From positions 20,407,054-20,471,053 of the forward strand of contig NC_092562.1 in the NCBI RefSeq assembly GCF_037975245.1: a stretch of 64,000 nucleotides of DNA, in the 5' to 3' direction. This document shows positions 60,961 to 64,000 of the stretch, in pieces. Made by a program: the position numbers and the translations under genes. The notes under the pieces are model-generated. The model had not been told where the DNA came from. It saw nothing but the letters and a program-made list of their open reading frames with translations, and did not search any database. This DNA is from Apostichopus japonicus (taxonomy: Eukaryota; Echinodermata; Holothuroidea; Aspidochirotida; Stichopodidae). Position 1 is the stretch's first letter. Every line of letters begins with the position of its first letter.

Positions 60961-63900
60961 GGATAAGTTCATCAACCAAGAGGGAAACAAGAGGAATTGA
61001 AGGAGTACAGATATTATACTGAAAGACAAAGAAAAGTACAATAGGTACAGGTAGCAAGGTAGATTCGAAAACGAATCTGGAAATTGCTGGCAACCGAGAC
61101 GTGTGTCTTTGGGAATGCAGTGCTAAACTATTACTACCAACTTTTGTATGATAAGTGGATTAGAGTGCATACGTTGAGGGGAGACAGGTTATAAAGGATA
61201 TGAAGTTAAGACTACAGTGCTTAGTTTATGAAATGCATGCACTGTTGGAATCCATACAGATTCACACAGATTTGGTATAAATTATAACTGTTCCATATTA
61301 AAAATGAGTTATAAAATTAGGTGCTGCCACTCATGATAGCATTCATCGGGTATACAATCATTTAGTTAAGGTACGTGCAAGTTCCTAGCCAGCAGCCATG
61401 GCCAGCCAGCAGAATACATGATAGAAGCCAATTTGTGTTTCATGATGGAAAATTCAAAATATCCAAAAAATGTTTGCATACATAATGTGAATAGTTCAAC
61501 AATTGGCATATAGAACTGCATATTCACTGTAAATTCTAGAAAAAAACATAAAACAAATTCATACCTTGAAAATCTGGTCACTCAGATTGATAGCTCCCCC
61601 AATGATAACCTCCCACAAGTATACACTCTACACCTTCCAATTCAACCAGTGTATGCTGTTAACGCTCAGTTAAAACACCAAAGTGATTAAGGTGACAGTG
61701 TTGTGCTAAAATACACAACTACAGTATCTAAATCCATTCCACTGAACAATTAACACAACATCCGTGCTACGGATGCAACAATGTTTACCCACTGCAGCTT
61801 GATCAGCCACTCAACGGGTGTATAATATATCAATATATAAATATATCTATATATATTATTATATATTCTTCCTACCTTTTAATAAGAAGAGAAGAAGAAA
61901 GTTCATTTCATCCTCGGATTCAAAGAGCTACAGAATCTGTTCTAGTAAATCCTGAAGGCAGTAGGTGTCAATCAATAACTGTTATAAATCTGATGGTGGA
62001 TAAAGGTTGAACTTTCCCAGGGTACTGCCGTTCGCTAATGTAACAAACGGAGAGGAAATGAATAGTTGAAGGCTTTGTAGAGTGAGGCTTACTGTGCGAA
62101 AGGAACTTATTAACGCAAGAACATAGATCAGTTTATTACCTGCCAACAGTAGTCTTATTATTCTTTCTTCTTTTTTTCTTTTTTTTTCAGCTTTTTTCGT
62201 TTAAGAGACACTTTTCAAAGGATGTATTTTAAAGAAGTATTCTGTATATTGTGTTATTGAAACATTGTACAGAACAAAACACTACAGTATAGTTACTGGA
62301 AAGATAGTACTTGAATAAAAAAAAAATTAAATCAATAAGTAAAGTCAAAACCTCAGATGAATGCTTGAAAATTCAGAAATTAATACTGTAACTCGTTACC
62401 AGCTTCCAGCAGTTTTAATGTGCATAAAATCACACTCTAATCATGTTGCAGTTAATTCCTTACTGTGTAAACATTATAGGGAAAAAGAAAAAGAGAGGAA
62501 ACTTGGAATATGAACCGATATTAGCAATAAAGCTCGTCACCGACTACAGTGCTAGTCGCTGCTATCATTAATCATTGTTTTGTTTTTTATATAAGGAAAG
62601 GATAAATATTTACAACCAGACAAGTGGGGACCAGCTGTTCATGTTTTTTATGGTTAAAGCAGTCTTTTGTTTAGATTTCCATAAATTTATGAGAGGAAAC
62701 GATAATAACATCCAATATCTCTGCCATTAATTTAATACCTTGGCAGGATCATTTTCCCTTCAAAAGACTTAATCAAATGCCAACAATTCTTGAAATATTT
62801 CTACTTTGTATTTACAAAAGATTATCAAAAAGCATGCGTGTACTGTAAAAGAGCCTGGATGACAAAAAAATCTCAGAAAAAAAAATGTTGCATGACTCGA
62901 TTACTGAATTACGAGTGTGTATATCAACAACTGTTGAAAACTTCGAGATTAAAACGGCCTGACAAAAATTCCCCACAGTGTAAATGATACTTTAAATCAG
63001 GCTGTTCGCTACAGTCTCTAGAAAGTTAGGACAACATGGTGAACACAGAACAATGTCTGCAACCATGGTTACCAAGTCCGTAGAATCAAACAGAAGACAA
63101 AAACTCTGAGATTTACGCTTCCAATTGCTTTGGATGGTATGAATCCAGAAGGTCATTGAACAGCACAGACCAGTTGCTGAGAGTGTATAGTGTTAAGACG
63201 GTTAACCAGTTCACTTTACTGTAGGCATGATAGAGTGAGAGTGCTGAGGGTTGTGGGAAGACAGGTAAGTAAGAAAATGAAGTAAACTTTGTGTCTTAGT
63301 TTGTTCAATTGCCATTTCACCATGTACCTAATTATGTAAGAGGATTTCCATAACATTCCAAGAAGTGGATAATTAAATTCAAATAGTTGACTGTTTGAAA
63401 ACTAAGATAAAATTTTAAACAATGAAAAAAAGGTAAGATGCAGCATCTATAAGTAATCACTAAAATACAGATGGTTCTCTGATTGCCAAGATTATGGACT
63501 GCAAGAAAAAGCAATTAAATACCCAGGTGAAGAAATAAAGTAGAAAACTTGTTTCAAATTCAGAAATACAGACACCAAGAAGCCGTATCTCCATGTGTTT
63601 AAATACATGTTACACTGTTAGAGATATTACAGACAGTTGTACTATCTTGGCACAATTATAAAAAAAGTGGCCTAATAATGGTACAGGAAATGGGAACAGC
63701 TTTGTGTATATCCTGTCACACCATAACACAGGAATCTGTGTGATTATCAGGATGGTATTTACAGCTGTCAAACGGTCCAGCACACAGACCGGCCACCGAA
63801 GAAGGTGTAATGCAACACATAATTTAATAAATAACCTTAAATTTAGGAATGAAGATACGTTTTGTATACAACCATATGGCTAATCCATATTTATACATTG

Positions 63901-64000
63901 AGACATAAGCTGTATTTATCGCAATACTGACAATTTTCAGTAACACATCATTAGTGCAATTATTTAACTTTTTGTCTTTCCAAAAATTGGATGTTTATGC

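Larger units (their letters stand above)
57727..64000. other. Noncoding region upstream of the VWA gene
   Basis: Probably the 5' intron and upstream DNA of the VWA gene. No coding exon seen on either strand. Contains short tandem repeats (58597-58720, 59017-59163), G-runs (59484-59515), an AT-rich tract (61826-61870) and a dispersed local repeat (about 60850-60960, 61160-61210, 63185-63295). All open frames are short and without recognisable domains. Confidence 0.5.

Overview
The window is from an animal nuclear genome: AT-rich DNA, short exons with GT...AG borders scattered over tens of kilobases, many simple and tandem repeats, and abundant transposon debris. The exon-rich gene is clearly HEATR1 (BP28/UTP10). 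Repeat style (APE-type non-LTR elements, tRNA-like heads, TIR elements ending in 'ggcgtagg' or 'gcgtatccagg') suggests a marine invertebrate, perhaps an echinoderm such as a sea cucumber. That taxonomic guess is weak.

Layout. 1-5320: a decayed two-ORF non-LTR retrotransposon. A 1.94-kb DNA element with a 5-bp target duplication sits exactly inside its endonuclease region, and a smaller palindromic element is nested inside that insert. 5321-8504: intergenic and HEATR1 upstream DNA with a 12-bp minisatellite and a 700-bp inverted-repeat element with an 8-bp target duplication. 8505-about 51925: HEATR1 on the + strand. I reconstructed 44 coding exons joining in frame to 6432 nt (2143 codons plus stop), essentially the length of human HEATR1. 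Its introns hold a decayed duplicate of coding exon 2, several DNA elements, an L2/CR1-like 3' end, a tRNA-like repeat, a 1.2-kb array of 20-bp repeats, a 1.1-kb array of 81-bp repeats, and two copies of a repeat with a hammerhead-ribozyme-like fold. The last intron appears to use a GC donor. About 51.9-55.8 kb: intergenic DNA between converging genes. 55.8-57.7 kb, - strand: a single-coding-exon gene for a membrane-anchored copine-type von Willebrand A protein of 333 residues. 57.7-64 kb: noncoding DNA upstream of it with small local repeats.

HEATR1 is a nucleolar HEAT-repeat scaffold of the small-subunit processome (rRNA transcription and early pre-rRNA processing). The VWA protein is unrelated in function, and the two genes share only their convergent position. 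I found no gene cluster or new multi-gene system. The most unusual signals are the 81-bp (27-codon) repeat array, the hammerhead-like repeat pair, the nested transposons with readable target duplications, the relic exon, and the GC-AG intron. Exon borders come from reading frame, splice signals and similarity to HEATR1 as I know it, not from transcripts.
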